A stretch of 64,000 nucleotides of DNA, taken from assembly GCA_030549495.1 (NCBI GenBank), contig JAUIRK010000854.1:1-64000 (forward strand), read 5' to 3'. The notes below the pieces were generated by a model. The model was not told the DNA's origin and searched no databases. It saw nothing but the letters and a program-made list of their open reading frames with translations. Source of the stretch: Nectonema munidae. Its lineage: Eukaryota; Nematomorpha; Nectonematoida; Nectonematidae. The position numbers were made by a program, and so were the translations under genes. This document shows, piece by piece, positions 1-9,776 of this stretch; within the stretch, counting starts at the first letter, position 1, and each line of letters starts with the position of its first letter.

Positions 1-1230
1 AGTATCAAAACACAATTTTTTGAAGTATTTTCCATACAAGTTTTTGAACCTTCAAGAAGTTTTATTTTCCACAATGTGTATCATCCCCCTTCTTTATCTT
101 CAAACTTATTAAATTTTACTGACGAATTTTCAAACTTTCTAGATTTACAGGTTTCAAAAAATAAGTAGATTAAATTCATGGGTACTTTAATATTGACTTG
201 TTCAAATTAGATCAATGTATTCTTACTGCTAACTATTTTAATATTATGATTTCTAGTTACTTTAAGCCAACTATAACTGGTGTTACACGAGAACAGACAG
301 AAACTTCTTTAGATAATTTTTATATATCTTCAAACTTTGTATCTTACAAGTCATTTATTTTTTAACCTCTATTTCCGATCATGATGCTATTTTCTTATCT
401 CTAAAATTAGATTCTATTTGAGCTTCCTCAAGTATCAGATATTTTAATTAAAAATCATTTGTGTTAAAAGCCAGAACAAAAGACTGGAATTTCCTAAGAG
501 CCTATTTTGATGATCCTGAAATTTTGGTCAATTATATAAATATAGTTTTATTTAATGTTATAAACGAAAGTATTGAAATAAAAAAGCGTAGCAAAAATAA
601 ATATAAACATAAATCAAACCTCTGAGTAACTGATGAACTATTGTCTATGATCAAAGAGCGTGACAAATATTATACAAAATTGAAAAAACTTAAAATAATA
701 TTGAATTAAGGGCGAAATTTATACGCTTTAGAAAAGAAATCAAAGCGAAAATAAGATAATTAAAAAATGTGTATTATCAAAATTATTTTAATACTACAAA
801 TTATTATTTGTAGTATTTATTTTTTTATTATTTATTTAAGTTTAATAAATATAAACATAAATGAAACCTCTGAGTAACTGATGAACTATTGTCTATTATC
901 AAAGAGCGTGACAAATATTATACAAAATTGAAAAAACTTAAAATAATATTGAATTAAGGGCGAAATTTATACGCTTTAGAAAAGAAATCAAAGCGAAAAT
1001 AAGATAATTAAAACATGTGTATTATCAAAATTATTTTAATACTACAGATTCATCAAAGGTAACCTGGCAAAATATTAATAGCTTAATAAAACCTAAAGAT
1101 GTGAACCATGATTTTATCTTGAAAACTGAAGAAGGAATTTTATCTGATCCTTTAACTATTTTTAAACTTTTTAATAATTATTTTTTAACAAATTCTGGAT
1201 TTAATGATGAAAATAATGAATTTATAAGAG
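1..1230 (+). pseudogene. LINE-1 (Jockey/CR1-like), endonuclease and linker part of ORF2, cut by window start
   Basis: This is the oldest element of the nest. Conceptual translation of about 1-420 reads as an apurinic-like endonuclease: VYHPPS near the start, a decayed GDFN-like site near 180-200 and TSLDNFYIS near 305-330. About 440-1228 reads as the linker before the reverse transcriptase (TDELLSMIKERDKYYTKLKK, then FNDENNEFI at the end). It carries several stops, for example TGA at 625-627 where LINE-3 has Trp, and a 198-bp internal tandem duplication. The element continues at 4584 and again at 9784, after two later LINE insertions. It is non-functional. The clade is inferred from domain order and from similarity to LINE-3. 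Confidence 0.8.
601..1046 (+). repeat. 198-bp direct duplication inside LINE-1 (601-798 and 849-1046)
   Basis: The block beginning ATATAAACATAAATSAAACC at 601 recurs at 849 with an offset of 248 bp and only a few mismatches. It ends at TTTTAATACTACA in both copies. About 50 bp of AT-rich spacer separates the copies. The block repeats the ORF2 linker segment, so it arose inside LINE-1 after insertion or during reverse transcription. Confidence 0.9.
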
Positions 1231-1982
1231 GAAGAAGAAGAAGAAGAAGAAGAAGAAGAAGAAGAAGAAGAAGAAGAAGAAGAAGAAGAAGAAGAAGAAG
1301 AAGAAGAAGAAGAAGAAGAAGAAGAAGAAGAAGAAGAAGAAGAAGAAGAAGAAGAAGAAGAAGAAGAAGAAGAAGAAGAAGAAGAAGAAGAAGAAGAAGA
1401 AGAAGAAGAAGAAGAAGAAGAAGAAGAAGAAGAAGAAGAAGAAGAAGAAGAAGAAGAAGAAGAAGAAGAAGAAGAAGAAGAAGAAGAAGAAGAAGAAGAA
1501 GAAGAAGAAGAAGAAGAAGAAGAAGAAGAAGAAGAAGAAGAAGAAGAAGAAGAAGAAGAAGAAGAAGAAGAAGAAGAAGAAGAAGAAGAAGAAGAAGAAG
1601 AAGAAGAAGAAGAAGAAGAAGAAGAAGAAGAAGAAGAAGAAGAAGAAGAAGAAGAAGAAGAAGAAGAAGAAGAAGAAGAAGAAGAAGAAGAAGAAGAAGA
1701 AGAAGAAGAAGAAGAAGAAGAAGAAGAAGAAGAAGAAGAAGAAGAAGAAGAAGAAGAAGAAGAAGAAGAAGAAGAAGAAGAAGAAGAAGAAGAAGAAGAA
1801 GAAGAAGAAGAAGAAGAAGAAGAAGAAGAAGAAGAAGAAGAAGAAGAAGAAGAAGAAGAAGAAGAAGAAGAAGAAGAAGAAGAAGAAGAAGAAGAAGAAG
1901 AAGAAGAAGAAGAAGAAGAAGAAGAAGAAGAAGAAGAAGAAGAAGAAGAAGAAGAAGAAGAAGAAGAAGAAGAAGAAGAAGA
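1231..1982. repeat. (GAA)n / (TTC)n microsatellite, about 250 units
   Basis: An essentially pure GAA tract runs for about 750 bp. On the minus strand it reads AATAAATC followed by (TTC)n. The 3' end of LINE-3 at 9751-9776 has the same form (AATAAATC then TTC repeats), and LINE-1 ends near 11,047-11,067 in the same way. The tract is therefore best read as the expanded 3' tail of LINE-2. The open frames of poly-Arg, poly-Leu and poly-Ser across it are artefacts. Pure homopurine GAA tracts of this size are known to form triplex or sticky DNA. Assembly length should be treated with caution. Confidence 0.95.
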
Positions 1983-2108
1983 TTTATTGATAAAAAAAAG
2001 CAAGGAGAATATTTCACAAACAATAAAACAATTACAAGATCATCATTCAAATAATTAATAGACATATATATGTATATATTTATAAGTATGAAAAGTTTGA
2101 AGGTATGT

Positions 2109-2301
2109 TGTTGTTGTTGTTTTATTTGACACAGCTTGTAAAATGCGAGGATTTCGAAAGCTGGCATGAGGCTTTTACAAATTTAAGATGATTAATCACA
2201 GTTTTTGTGAATTTGTTTTTTTAGCATTGGGAGCCTTGGGGATCGAACCCCTGACCTTCAACTGTTAAGCTGAGAGGTACACCCTAACAACCATGAGGCT
2301 C
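2109..2301 (-). mobile_element. SINE-B: tRNA-headed SINE with (AAC)n tail, inserted in LINE-2 3' UTR
   Basis: A perfect 12-bp duplication TTGAAGGTATGT flanks it (2097-2108 and 2302-2313). On the minus strand it starts GAGCCTCATGGTTG with a pol III A-box-like TGGTTGTTAGGG and a B box GGTTCGATCCC. It then has a body containing CCAGCTTTCGAAATCCTCGC and ends in AACAACAACAACA. The tRNA-like head nearly folds, with acceptor-type ends GAGCCTC/AAGGCTC, but it lacks a proper 7-base anticodon loop. I therefore call it SINE rather than tRNA gene. A related body lies at about 63,085-63,165. Confidence 0.85.
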
Positions 2302-2452
2302 TTGAAGGTATGTATTAAAGCATAAATGTAGAATAGTTTGAAATTTTTTTTTTTTTGAAATTAATATTACTAAAAAAACAAAAGCCAAGTATGGCCGTTA
2401 TTAGATTTTTTAGGATATTAGTAAAATTTTAACAAAAATATAAACTATAAAG

Positions 2453-4583
2453 TTAAGATGTAAATTTATTTAAAACTAAAAGGTAATGTTTTACTCTATT
2501 TTTAAATGAGAAGTGTGAAACATCTAGATTATCATACAAAAATATGTGATTTTTGAAAAATTGATTAGTTTTTTTAAGAATGGAAATGTTCGAACCTTTA
2601 AGTGAGTAGTCTACCCTGATTGGTTGGTTGGAAAATCTTGTTTCATAATGAGATGGTTTAAAATTAATAAAGCTACCAAAAACATTATATAATTTACCAG
2701 TTAAGTTTTTAAATAGAAACATTGCAACTCTAAGTTGGTAAATGTCATCCACTTTCAATAAATTATTTTCATTAAAAATGGCACTGGTATGGTCCCTATA
2801 CTTAAGATGAAAAACAATTCTCAATGCTTTTTTTTGTATAATTTCAATGCGCTTTTTTCCATATGGATACCAATTAAAAATGCTATAGTTCAAGTATGAT
2901 AAGAAAAGTTGCTTATATATTGTCAGTCTTGTTTTTAAGGGGCGTGAGTATGGTTGGTTAGATGCCGGATTCGATAACTCAAGGTCTTGGGTTCGATCCT
3001 ATATCAAGCTTACTTTTCTCATAGTTCGATACAAGCGGCCCAATTGTGCCTTTTCGATGAAAACACCCTACGGTACCATTACCATTACCATTGTTTTTAA
3101 AGGGAAAATATTTTTGGTACGGTACAAAATGCCATTTATTCTATTCAAATTTAATGCTATTTTTTCAACATGATGATTAAATTTGAGTTTTTTATCAATA
3201 ATTAAACCTAGTATTTCAAATTTATCAACTACTTCTATACCAGTTTGAAATAGAAAGCTTTTGTCTATTTTTGATTTATTCGAAATTAACATACATTTAG
3301 TTTTGCCTTTGTTTATTCGAAGATTGTTGATGTCGCACCATTCATAAAGTGAATTGAGTTCTGAATTTAGCTTATTTGAGTCAATGTTATTGCCTTCTTT
3401 TATTTTGGATAATGGTAAATAAGCACAAATATCATCAGCAAAGAGTAAATAGTTTAGAGTCTCTGAGATGTAAAATATGTTGTTAATTGCAATGTTGAAA
3501 AGAAGAGGTGAAAGGATAGATCCCTGAGGAACACCGGCTCTGACAGGTAAGATATTAGAAAATGTATCATTTAATTTAACTTTTTGTGATCTGTTATTTA
3601 AATAAGAAGAAAAGAAAAGTAAGGTATTCTTCCCAATCTTGCACCTAAAGAGATTTTCAATCAGAGTAGAATGGCTCAATCTATCAAAAGCTTTCGAAAG
3701 ATCGAAGAAGAAAAGAAGTGCATCATCTTTCTTTTCAATGATTTCAACTACTTTTCCTATCAAATACGCGTGATATGCCTCAGTTGAATAGCTTTCTCTA
3801 AACCAAAATTGAAATGTATTAATATAATTATTTGAATTTATGTAAATATTTAACTGTTTATGAATAAACTTTTCAAATATTTTGGAAAATATTGGTATTA
3901 TTGAGATGGGTCTAAAGTTTTCGATCGCAGATTTGTCACCTTTTTTATGAACAGGTATAACTTTATGTAATTTCAGTACATCAGGAAATCTATTATTATT
4001 TAAAGCTAGATTGATGGAGTAAGATAAAGGATAACATAGAATTTGTTTTATATATTTCACATGTTTCATTGAAATTTCATAAATGTCTTCCGTATTATTT
4101 ACATCAAGTTCATCAATAATAGTCAATATCTGGTCTGGTGTGCTTAAACTCAACTCAAATGATTCACCAGTGAATTTTTTTGAAAGAATATCAAACTTTA
4201 ATATAGGGTTTACGACTATATTCGTGAAATGTTCGTTAAACATATCAGCTGCAGTTGTGTCATCAACTAAATTTGATCCATATTTAGCATGTATTTTTGT
4301 TTTGTCCTTACATTTTATGAACCCATTTATTTCATTCCATATTTTTTTCATCGAATTGCATTGAGAAAAGTTATGGGCTATATAAGTTTCTTTAGATTTC
4401 CGTATTGTGTATTTTATGGTATTTCAAATTTTTATATATTGTGATCTAACTGAGAATGAACTTTTTTTTTTCAATTTTTGGTAAAGCTTATCACGAAGTT
4501 TGATAAGTTTTAATATTTCAAGGGTAATCCAAGGTTTAATATTGTGTTTGTACTTATTATATATCATATTCCTTGTTGACATC
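2453..4583 (-). pseudogene. LINE-2 ORF2 reverse transcriptase, almost open
   Basis: The frame covers the linker (KPWITLEILKLIKLRDKLYQ), RT motif 1-2 (VIPVHKKGDKSAIENFRPIS), motif A (FFDLSKAFDRL), motif B (GVPQGSILSPLLFN), motif C (LLFADDICAYL), the thumb and the C-terminal block (IIQKKALRIVFHLKYRDHTS). I see one in-frame TGA at 4424-4426, at a position where LINE-3 has Arg, so CGA to TGA decay is likely. The other break is the SINE at 2939-3090. SINE plus duplicated target is 162 bp, so the frame is the same on both sides, although the SINE itself brings stops. ORF2 ends at 2453. The Y/FADD catalytic pair is intact in sequence. Confidence 0.88.
2939..3090 (+). mobile_element. SINE-A copy 1: tRNA-derived SINE with ATTACC tail
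   Basis: It begins GGGGCGTGAGTATGGTTGG, has a B box GGTTCGATCC, then CATAGTTCGATACAAGCGG, GATGAAAACACC and a tail of (ATTACC)n. A perfect 10-bp duplication TTGTTTTTAA flanks it (2929-2938 and 3091-3100). The host is the LINE-2 RT frame. Further copies lie at 19,768, 21,862, 26,208, 41,523 (minus) and 43,225, making this the commonest SINE in the window. Confidence 0.92.
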
Positions 4584-5214
4584 ATAAAGAAGGCGAATTC
4601 TTCATTCACTTTAAGCAAAATCAATTCAAATGATATAATAATTGATAACAAAATAAAAAAAATATGTGATGTTTATGGTTTGTCTATTTATAGGTTAAAT
4701 TTAATAAAGGATGTTGTAATTAACTATTTAGTTATAGCTTACAACTCTTGCATTGAATTTGGCATTTTTCCCACATCGTTAAAAATAACCAAACTTGTGC
4801 CCATCTTTAAAAAAGGGAGCAGAAATCATTTTGAAAATTATATACCAATTAGTCTGATTACAACCCTATCGAAAATTTTCGAAAAAGTTATTTTTGCACA
4901 GATTATAAGCTATATTGAGAAATGTAATCTTCTCTTTTCTTAACAGTTTGGATTCAGGCCTAACCACACTACTCCACATCTGCACATAGTTTTGAAGACA
5001 AGATTCGTAATTACTTAGAAGATAATGACAATGTTGTAGCCGTGTTCATAGACCTTAGTAAAGCCTTTGATATTCTGCTGCATAATAAATTATTAACAAA
5101 AATGAAATATTATGGTTTTTCTGATTCTACATTAAAATTATTCAAATCCTACTTCTTTCAAAGGCATCAGTTTGTAAGCATAAAAAATATTAACTCTCCA
5201 TCATCCTTTATTCA
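4584..5214 (+). pseudogene. LINE-1 ORF2, RT fingers and palm start (middle piece)
   Basis: The frame resumes after LINE-2. It reads KKANSSFTLSKINSNDIII, then RT motifs 1-2 (LVPIFKKGSRNHFENYIPIS), a stop at QFGFR and a frame change. It then reads motif A (VFIDLSKAFDILL) up to KNINSPSSFI. It stops at 5214, where LINE-3 is inserted. The next residues (QAGVPQGS) are found in frame at 9784. LINE-1 is dead here from at least one stop and one frameshift. Confidence 0.85.
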
Positions 5215-5452
5215 TTTCCTATATAGTTGATGCATATAAATCAATAATACCTTTTTTTGCTCTAACTTTAATGGCTGATTCTTATTTTCAATTGATCCCT
5301 GTCTCAAAACAAAAATAAAAGTAATGATTAAAAAAGAGTGCTGAGTTCAACATCTATACAAACTATTAAATAAAAAAAAAGTTTCTATCTCTTGAAAAGC
5401 TTATACATATAGCTTATATTACATTAATTTAACTCATTCAACTTTTTCTTCG

Positions 5453-6574
5453 ATGATCATGGATATTGCTAATATTGTTGAGATTGCGAGAAAAGGCGAA
5501 ATTAAATCACTTCTCTCAAGAGAAATTTCTAAAGAAAAGGTATGTGAAGCTCTCATCTATGTTCTAAAAAATAAAGATGATGCAATACTAAATCTTAGCA
5601 ATAAAGTTGATAAGGTACTTGATCAGTTCCTTTCTTTCAAGTCGATAATTACTGATGTTGATGATAAAGTGAACAAGCAACAAGCAAGCAAATCTAATAA
5701 CCAAGATCGTAAATATTTCAGTTCAACTGTTCAAAATGATTTATCTATTAGAACGTATTCAAGTGTGGTTAAGGACAACAACAAGAATATCAATAATGCT
5801 TTTGATTCTACCTTGTCTGTTTTAATTCCTAAGTTCTTCAGCGAAACTGATGGCAAAGATAACAAAAAAAAGATTAATGATAAGTTAAATCCAACTAAAA
5901 ATAAACTTCGTTTGAAGAAATTTAAGAGATTAAATAATGGGTCTCTATTAATTGAAAGTGACTCTCCAGCAAGTCTACAAAGTTTGAAGTCCTCTTTAAC
6001 AAATTCCAATATTCCACATGAAGAAATGAAGCCTAAAAGCCCCTACTTTTGCTTAAAAAATTTTGATTCCGATGTCTCTATTGAAAACATCAAATCAAGT
6101 ATTGCTGAACAAAACAATATTGAAATCTCAAAGATATTTAATGTTTTCAAGTTTCGGAATCGATGGAACTCTAAAGTTTTCAATGTAGGTATCAAATTTC
6201 ATTTTGATGTTTTAAAACAATTATATCATAATAAGTTCATTTATATTGATTGTATTGCACATCCCTTGGAACTTTTACGTAGTCATGTTAAAGTGTGTTT
6301 TAAGTGTAATGGGTACAATCATTTAGCTCGTGAATGTAAAACTTCCAAACCTTCTTGTAGATATTGCAGTCATGATCATTCGTCTAATTCATGTGAGAAT
6401 AAGGAAAATTTGTTATGCATTAACTGTTCTAAAAGTAAACTTGAATGTCAACATGTGTGTAATTCGTCTAATTGTCATTCTTTAAAAAAAAGACTAGATG
6501 ATTTAAATAACTTAAATATGTCAAATTTCAAATTATCCTTGAGAAATTATCCGCCTTACTTTGTCCATGAGTAA
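5453..6574 (+). CDS. LINE-3 ORF1: Gag-like RNA-binding protein with zinc knuckles (373 aa)
   Basis: This is the nucleic-acid-binding chaperone of the LINE, expected to coat its own RNA. The N-terminal about 120 residues are charged and look helical (IARKGEIKSLLSREISKEKV). About residues 190-280 resemble the pre-zinc-finger domain of Jockey Gag proteins (YFCLKNFDSDVSIENIKSS). Residues about 284-330 carry CCHC-type knuckles: CFKCNGYNHLARECK, then CRYCSHDHSSNSC and CINCSKSKLECQHVC. ATG is at 5453, with a second in-frame ATG at 5459. The frame is open throughout. The stop overlaps the ORF2 start in ATGAGTAA (6567-6574), which suggests coupled re-initiation as described for some other LINEs. Confidence 0.92.
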   Translation: MIMDIANIVEIARKGEIKSLLSREISKEKVCEALIYVLKNKDDAILNLSNKVDKVLDQFLSFKSIITDVDDKVNKQQASKSNNQDRKYFSSTVQNDLSIRTYSSVVKDNNKNINNAFDSTLSVLIPKFFSETDGKDNKKKINDKLNPTKNKLRLKKFKRLNNGSLLIESDSPASLQSLKSSLTNSNIPHEEMKPKSPYFCLKNFDSDVSIENIKSSIAEQNNIEISKIFNVFKFRNRWNSKVFNVGIKFHFDVLKQLYHNKFIYIDCIAHPLELLRSHVKVCFKCNGYNHLARECKTSKPSCRYCSHDHSSNSCENKENLLCINCSKSKLECQHVCNSSNCHSLKKRLDDLNNLNMSNFKLSLRNYPPYFVHE

Positions 6575-9479
6575 TTCAAGTCAAAACAAAAACAATTTTA
6601 AGTTTTTTAATAATTCAGAATTAAAATCATCAATTTTTACTGACATTCATTCTTTAAGAGTCAATCACTCGAATTTTAACATTTTAAGTTTGAACATTCA
6701 ATCATTGAATGCAAAATACAGTCAATTTCAACTATTTATTACGAACTTAAATGAAGTATTATTTTTTCCTGTTCACGTGATTATGCTTCAGGAAACTTGG
6801 TTACTCAACAATATTAATCTTCACACACTTGATAATTATGAACTAGTTCATTACGTAAGTTCTATAAACTCGCATGGAGGACTGTGCTTCTATGTTCATT
6901 CTTCTGTTAAATTTTTAGTGATTGATTCGATAAACTATCATAATTTTGAATGTTTTTCAATAAAAATCAAACAAAGCAAACAAAAAGACTTATGCATACA
7001 TAATATTTACAGACATCCTTGTAAAATAACGGAAGAAACATTTTTAAACGAATTTGATAAGTTCATACAAAGTCTAAATAACACATACATTAATTTAATC
7101 GGGGGAGATTTTAATATTAATCTATTCGATTATCCATCTAAAAATACAGTTTGTTCATTCCTCGAAAATCTATTTTCTTTAGGTTACATACCCACTATCA
7201 CTTCATGTACTAGAGAATTATCCAACTCCTTAATAGATAATTTTTATGTAAGCATTAATATAAACAAATTTGATGCTTTTGTATTGGACTCCCCTTTGTC
7301 TGACCATTATCCTATCTTATTCTCTCTAGGTTCTTTTAAAGCGGAAAATTGTACCAGTGTTAAGAAAATATTGCATAAAAACAGATTTATTGCTTCAATA
7401 AGTAGACTTAATTGAGAAACTTCTTTTCAAAATCTTGTCGAACCTGAACTGCTGGCTGATACCTTTTTAAAAACTCTTACAGAGCAAATAAAAAATCACA
7501 CTAGTTTTAAATTAATATACCCCAAATCAAATAAATATAAATATAAATCTGAACCCTGGGTTAATGTGGAACTTCTAAATTTAATTAAAAAGAGAGATAA
7601 ATTGTACAAAAAATATAAGAAATCTGTAGGGGATGAAAAAACTTTACGTAGGAGTGAATTTGTTCTAATTCGTAATAGGGTAAAATCATTATCCAACAAG
7701 CTAAAATTGAAGTATTACTCTGATAGCTTTTCTTCTTTAAAAGATTCTCGTAGTCTCTGGAGAAAATTTAATAAAATCATGAAGCCAAATTGTAAGAGGG
7801 AAATGCAGATTCAAATCAACGGTAAATTAAGTAGTAACAAGAAACTTATTGTTGAAGAATTTAACAAGTCTTTTATAATATCTTCTAGATATTGTGATGA
7901 TGATCAATATAAAGGTTTTTTACCAGATGTTAACAGTTGTTTTTGCTTTAGACTACTCAATGCTAATGATATTTTATTGGCAGTAAATTCATGTAAAAAC
8001 AGCGATTGCGAAGATTATTATGGAATCTCCATGAATATGTTCAAAATGATACTTAACCACATTTGCTTTCCTTTAACTTTTATCTTCAACCAATGTTTGA
8101 TTAAAAAACAGTTTCCTTCAGCTTTCAAAATTAACAGAGTAACTCCAATATATAAAAAAGGAGCAAAAACTGAAACTTCAAACTACAGGCCTATTACTAT
8201 AATTACGACATTATCAAAAGTGTTTGAAAAAATTATGGCAACTCAAATTGATAGCTACTTTATTAATCACAATTTGTATTTTAGGTATCAATTTGGATTT
8301 AGGAAAAATTATTCAACAGAGCTCTTTCACTCGTTTCTGGTGAATAATATTACTGAGAATCTTGAAAATAAGCATGATACTATTGGTGTTTTCTTGGATT
8401 TAAAACGAGCATTTGACACAATTTGTTTTAACAAGCTTTTATATAAACTGAAATCATATGGATTTACTGAATCATCGTTGAAGTTAGTTAATTCTTATCT
8501 AATCAATAGAAGGCAATGCGTATGCATAGATTCTGTTTCTTCAAGCTTTTTAGTATCAAATTGTGGTATCCCTCAAGGTTCTCTCCTTGCTCCTCTATTT
8601 TTTAAAATTTATATAAACGATATATATATGAGTAACATTAATAGTAAATTCTTAATATATGCAGATGACATTACTTTTCTAATTTCTTCGGCCAACACTT
8701 CATTTGGTGAAAATTATAAATTTGTTAAAGAAAACATCAGTCAGATATACCGATGGTGCTATTCTAATGACTTAATAGTAAATAATTCTAAAACTAAAGG
8801 AATGATCTTTTCAAATCGTAAATTTAGCTTAAATGATGCGACAATGTATTTGAGATTTCAATTTATTGAATCTTTTAGCTTATTAGGTCTTAGATTGGAT
8901 GATAATTTAAGATGGAATACTCATATAAACTTTATTTGCAATAAATTGTCTTCAATTACAGGTATACTTAAATGCTTAAAAAATTACTTGAGCAAAAATC
9001 TTTTATTGACACTTTACAAAGCTTTATTTCTACCACATTTAACATATAACATTTTAATTTGGGGACATGCTAACTTGTACAAGTTATTCTCACTACAAAA
9101 GAGAGTCTTGAAAATCATTTTTAATAAACCAACTTTATTTCATTCAAATGTGCTCTTTGTAGATAATAAGCTTTTGAAGATAGACGATATTTTTCTGCAT
9201 AAACTCTATATTTTTTGTTTGAAATTTAAATTGGGAATTCTCCCCAAAGAATTCTATGAGCTTTTAAATTTTAACCATGAACTTGTGCGTCCACATTTAA
9301 GGTCGCATTTTAAACTTAGTTTACCTTATTACAGGTTAAAATCATCTAAACAAACACTTGTTTATAAATTTTCGACTTTTTATAATAGTCATATTGCTTT
9401 TATTAACAGTTTCTGCTCAATTGTTTCGATAAAAAATGCAGTTATTGATCTTTTGTTGCAAACATATCGTAATATATAA
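6567..9479 (+). pseudogene. LINE-3 ORF2: AP endonuclease plus reverse transcriptase, one in-frame TGA
   Basis: ORF2 spans about 970 codons. Endonuclease signatures are present and complete: NILSLNIQSLNAK, MLQETWL, GGDFNINLF, SLIDNFYVS and LSDHYPILF. A TGA at 7413-7415 follows SISRLN. The same frame then runs unbroken through ETSFQNL, EPWVNVELLNLIKKRDKLYK and the RT. RT signatures are RVTPIYKKGAKTETSNYRP, motif A FLDLKRAFD, motif B GIPQGSLLAPLFF, motif C YADD and motif E LLGLRLDDNLRW. The TAA is at 9477-9479. The copy is therefore one nonsense codon from intact. The ATG at 6567 overlaps the ORF1 stop by 8 bp. Confidence 0.93.
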
Positions 9480-9776
9480 AAGATACAGTTTATTATATGA
9501 AGACTACTAAGTCTTTCAATTGTGATTGTTTATATATTATTATTTTTTTTCTTATTCATTTGAGTTATATTTAGTTTAATCACTTATAGTACTTCTCCAA
9601 GCGGGTTTCTTTTAAACCTTTTGAGGTACTTGTTATCACATTTTTCATCATTACTATTGATTGTCATTTTGTTTGTTTGTTTGTATTTGTATACAAATTT
9701 ATCAAATTTTTACACTTAATATTTTATATGTTTCATATTTATGTGATATCAATAAATCTTCTTCTTCTTCTTCTTC
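9480..9776 (+). other. LINE-3 3' UTR with AATAAA and TTC tail
   Basis: About 270 bp of AT-rich untranslated sequence is followed by ATCAATAAATC and then CTT/TTC repeats (9758-9776). The same ending is seen in LINE-2 (minus, before the GAA tract) and in LINE-1 near 11,047. The family therefore ends in a simple TTC repeat rather than poly(A). Confidence 0.8.

Larger units (their letters stand above)
1231..4583 (-). mobile_element. LINE-2, 5'-truncated Jockey/CR1-like non-LTR retrotransposon nested in LINE-1
   Basis: On the minus strand it runs from the ORF2 linker (4583) through the reverse transcriptase to a 3' UTR ending ATCAATAAATC(TTC)n at 1231. Short duplications flank it: ATAAGAG at 1224-1230 and ATAAAGA at 4584-4590. 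Removing the insert restores LINE-1 reading as NNEFIKKANSSFTLS in one frame, which supports the borders. Two SINEs interrupt it, at 2109-2301 and 2939-3090. The endonuclease and ORF1 are missing through 5' truncation, the usual LINE outcome. Confidence 0.85.
5215..9776 (+). mobile_element. LINE-3, near-full-length Jockey/CR1-like non-LTR retrotransposon
   Basis: The layout is a 5' leader (5215-5452), ORF1 (5453-6574), ORF2 (6567-9479), a 3' UTR, AATAAA at 9751 and a TTC tail to 9776. The duplication TTATTCA (5208-5214 and 9777-9783) flanks it. Deleting the element restores LINE-1 as PSSFIQAGVPQGS in frame, so both borders are firm to within a few bases. It is the youngest-looking LINE here, with only one stop seen in ORF2. 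No RNase H domain is evident. Jockey, CR1 and Daphne-like clades share this plan and I cannot separate them by eye. Confidence 0.93.

Noticed and set aside
1017-2167. Long open frames of poly-Arg, poly-Leu and poly-Ser
   Set aside because: They are translations of the GAA/TTC microsatellite joined to LINE sequence, not genes.
2229-2301. tRNA gene on the minus strand
   Set aside because: A and B boxes and acceptor-like ends are present, but no proper anticodon arm folds. The segment is the head of a SINE with its own target duplication.
4500-4943. Twin-priming 5' inversion of one LINE at the 4.58-kb head-to-head junction
   Set aside because: The plus segment joins in frame with LINE-1 sequence before 1231, so the junction is the 5' end of a nested insertion rather than an inversion.
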